Assembly: GCF_900184995.1 (NCBI RefSeq)
Contig: NZ_LT860099.1
Coordinates: 1,765,931 to 1,829,930 of the forward strand
Length of the DNA: 64,000 nt
Source of the DNA: Konateibacter massiliensis
GTDB lineage: Bacteria > Bacillota > Clostridia > Lachnospirales > Lachnospiraceae
Direction of reading: 5' to 3'
Position 1 is the stretch's first letter; every line of letters starts with the position of its first letter. Under the pieces are notes generated by a model. It did not search any database. It was not told the origin of the DNA and saw nothing but the letters and a program-made list of their open reading frames with translations. Shown one piece after another: positions 62,914 through 64,000 of this stretch. Both the position numbers and the translations under genes were made by a program.

Positions 62914-64000
62914 TTATTTATCCTCATATACTTTCCTGTACAAATCCATGTATTCTTCAAATCTGTCATTTTTATTATATTTCTGTGCTTTTTCAAGGCA
63001 CTTTCCAAATTCTTCTCTGTGGGTACAGACATATTCAATCGCTTCGCAAAGCTCATCTATATCGCCCTTTGGCACAACCCTTCCACATTCCTCATCGACA
63101 GACTCCACACTGCCGCCTGTCGCAAATGTAATGACAGGGGTACCGCAGGCAAGTGCCTCCAGGTTCGTCGTCGGAAAATTGTCCTCAAGCGTCGCATTGA
63201 CATACACGGATGCAAGGGAATAAAGCTGTGCCAGCTCATTGACATTCTGCGTCCTCGTAATGCCCGTTATGTTCGCCGGAAGCTCCTTTTTTTGTTTTTC
63301 ACTCAACCCTACCAGCATAATCCGGTAATCCTTTGGAAGTCTCTTAGCAAGCTCGATAAAATATTTCAGCCCTTTCCTTGCTTCCCACATATTTGCAACA
63401 CCGAGTATGATATGCTGTCCGTTGTCATACTGTTTTGTCAGCTCTCCCTCTATCGGCTTAAACTGCTCTAAATCGATTCCGTTATAGATTACCTCGACCG
63501 GATAATCTTTTAGGAAAGATTGGTTTACATAATTTTCAAGCCATCTGCTCGGCGTTACAATTGTCATGTTGTTCAACCCGCCAAAGAGCTCCTTTTTTCT
63601 TTTATAATTATAAACAGAATTATCATGCAGTAAACCGTAAGGATAAGCACTTTTATACTGCTCACAATGATGACATCCTGTTTTCCACTTATCGCACTGC
63701 ACATAGTCAAAATAGGCGCAATGTCCCGTAAAGCTCCAGCAATCGTGAAGTGTCCAGATAACCGGCTTATCAAGCCTTTTTAGGTATTCAAAAAAAATCT
63801 CGATATTTAGATAGAAGCCATGTACATTATGCAAGTGTATAATATCCGGACTGAATTTGTCAATCTCTTCCACCAACTTTTTCGTGCTGTCGGTTGAGGC
63901 AAACCCGTGCGCCCCGGTTGCAAACTGATACAGCACATGACTGTAAAAATCAAGTTTTGAATTGACATGAACTGTTTTAATCCCGTCCGGTGCGCTTCCT
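62914..64000 (-). CDS. Glycosyltransferase family 4, N-terminus beyond the window
   Basis: At least 361 residues of a GT-B fold enzyme are present; the frame stays open to the right edge, so the start is outside. Its N-terminal part contains HLHNVHGFYLNIEIFFEYLK and a Cys-rich stretch (HDCWSFTGHCAYFDYVQCDK, then KTGCHHCEQ) seen in a subset of capsule GT4 enzymes. The C-terminal donor site has VNATLEDNFPTTNLEALACG, the E-x7-E motif, and PVITFATGGSVESVDEECG. It probably transfers a sugar in surface polysaccharide synthesis and is the most upstream gene seen of the cluster. Confidence 0.88.
   Translation of the reverse strand, partial: GSAPDGIKTVHVNSKLDFYSHVLYQFATGAHGFASTDSTKKLVEEIDKFSPDIIHLHNVHGFYLNIEIFFEYLKRLDKPVIWTLHDCWSFTGHCAYFDYVQCDKWKTGCHHCEQYKSAYPYGLLHDNSVYNYKRKKELFGGLNNMTIVTPSRWLENYVNQSFLKDYPVEVIYNGIDLEQFKPIEGELTKQYDNGQHIILGVANMWEARKGLKYFIELAKRLPKDYRIMLVGLSEKQKKELPANITGITRTQNVNELAQLYSLASVYVNATLEDNFPTTNLEALACGTPVITFATGGSVESVDEECGRVVPKGDIDELCEAIEYVCTHREEFGKCLEKAQKYNKNDRFEEYMDLYRKVYEDK

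Noticed and set aside
1-64000. tRNA, rRNA, intact prophage or transposase genes
   Set aside because: None was recognised on either strand, though weakly conserved small RNAs could be missed by eye.

Overview
The window is a chromosome segment of a low-GC Firmicute, most likely a Lachnospiraceae gut bacterium (Roseburia/Agathobacter/Lachnospira/Butyrivibrio-like). The reasons are the clostridial S10-spc-alpha gene order, a KOW-domain gene between map and infA, a zinc-type S14, an enlarged L17, AdhE, ROK and YesM/YesN-type sugar regulation, and a YjfB-type motility protein. This taxonomic call is inference from gene content. No rRNA, tRNA, CRISPR array or intact insertion sequence was seen.

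Region 1 (1-6812): the start of a xylulokinase gene and an L-fucose-isomerase-superfamily enzyme diverge from a ROK (XylR-like) repressor. The operator, promoter and a cre-like site are readable between them. adhE follows, with two candidate Rex sites around its promoter, then a small phosphotransferase gene.

Region 2 (6833-24557): a uronate-oligosaccharide utilisation locus. It holds an ABC importer (lipoprotein plus two permeases), a GH88 unsaturated glucuronyl hydrolase, a DUF2264 protein, a YesM/YesN-like two-component pair, a signal-less heparinase II/III-family lyase, KduD, KduI and an AraC regulator. The implied route is import of uronic-acid oligosaccharides, intracellular cleavage to 4,5-unsaturated uronates, release by GH88, then KduI and KduD to 2-keto-3-deoxygluconate. 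In the middle sits a P-type ATPase gene behind a yybP-ykoY (Mn2+) riboswitch with its own promoter and terminator.

Region 3 (24666-41831, minus): the complete S10-spc-alpha ribosomal protein operon, rpsJ to rplQ, with secY, adk, map, a KOW gene, infA, rpmJ and rpoA. There is a strong promoter before rpsJ and an internal one before rpmJ. The long spacers in this operon carry unusual compact palindromes; the densest is a 405-nt array between rpmJ and rpsM.

Region 4 (41863-54500, mostly minus): a 129-nt cloverleaf-like inverted-repeat element; membrane and glycosyltransferase-like proteins; an RlmI-like methyltransferase; the division/wall module ftsE-ftsX-envC-like-ctpA behind a PucR/CdaR-type regulator; YitT and WecG/TagA-like proteins; YjfB; a CPBP protease; an HPr-like protein without the phosphorylatable histidine; and RidA.

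Region 5 (54567-64000, minus): a tightly packed surface-polysaccharide cluster of one GT4 gene (cut by the window edge), two GT2 genes, DUF2304, two tandem paralogous GT-C-like membrane proteins, two acyltransferase-3 genes and a large multi-pass membrane protein.
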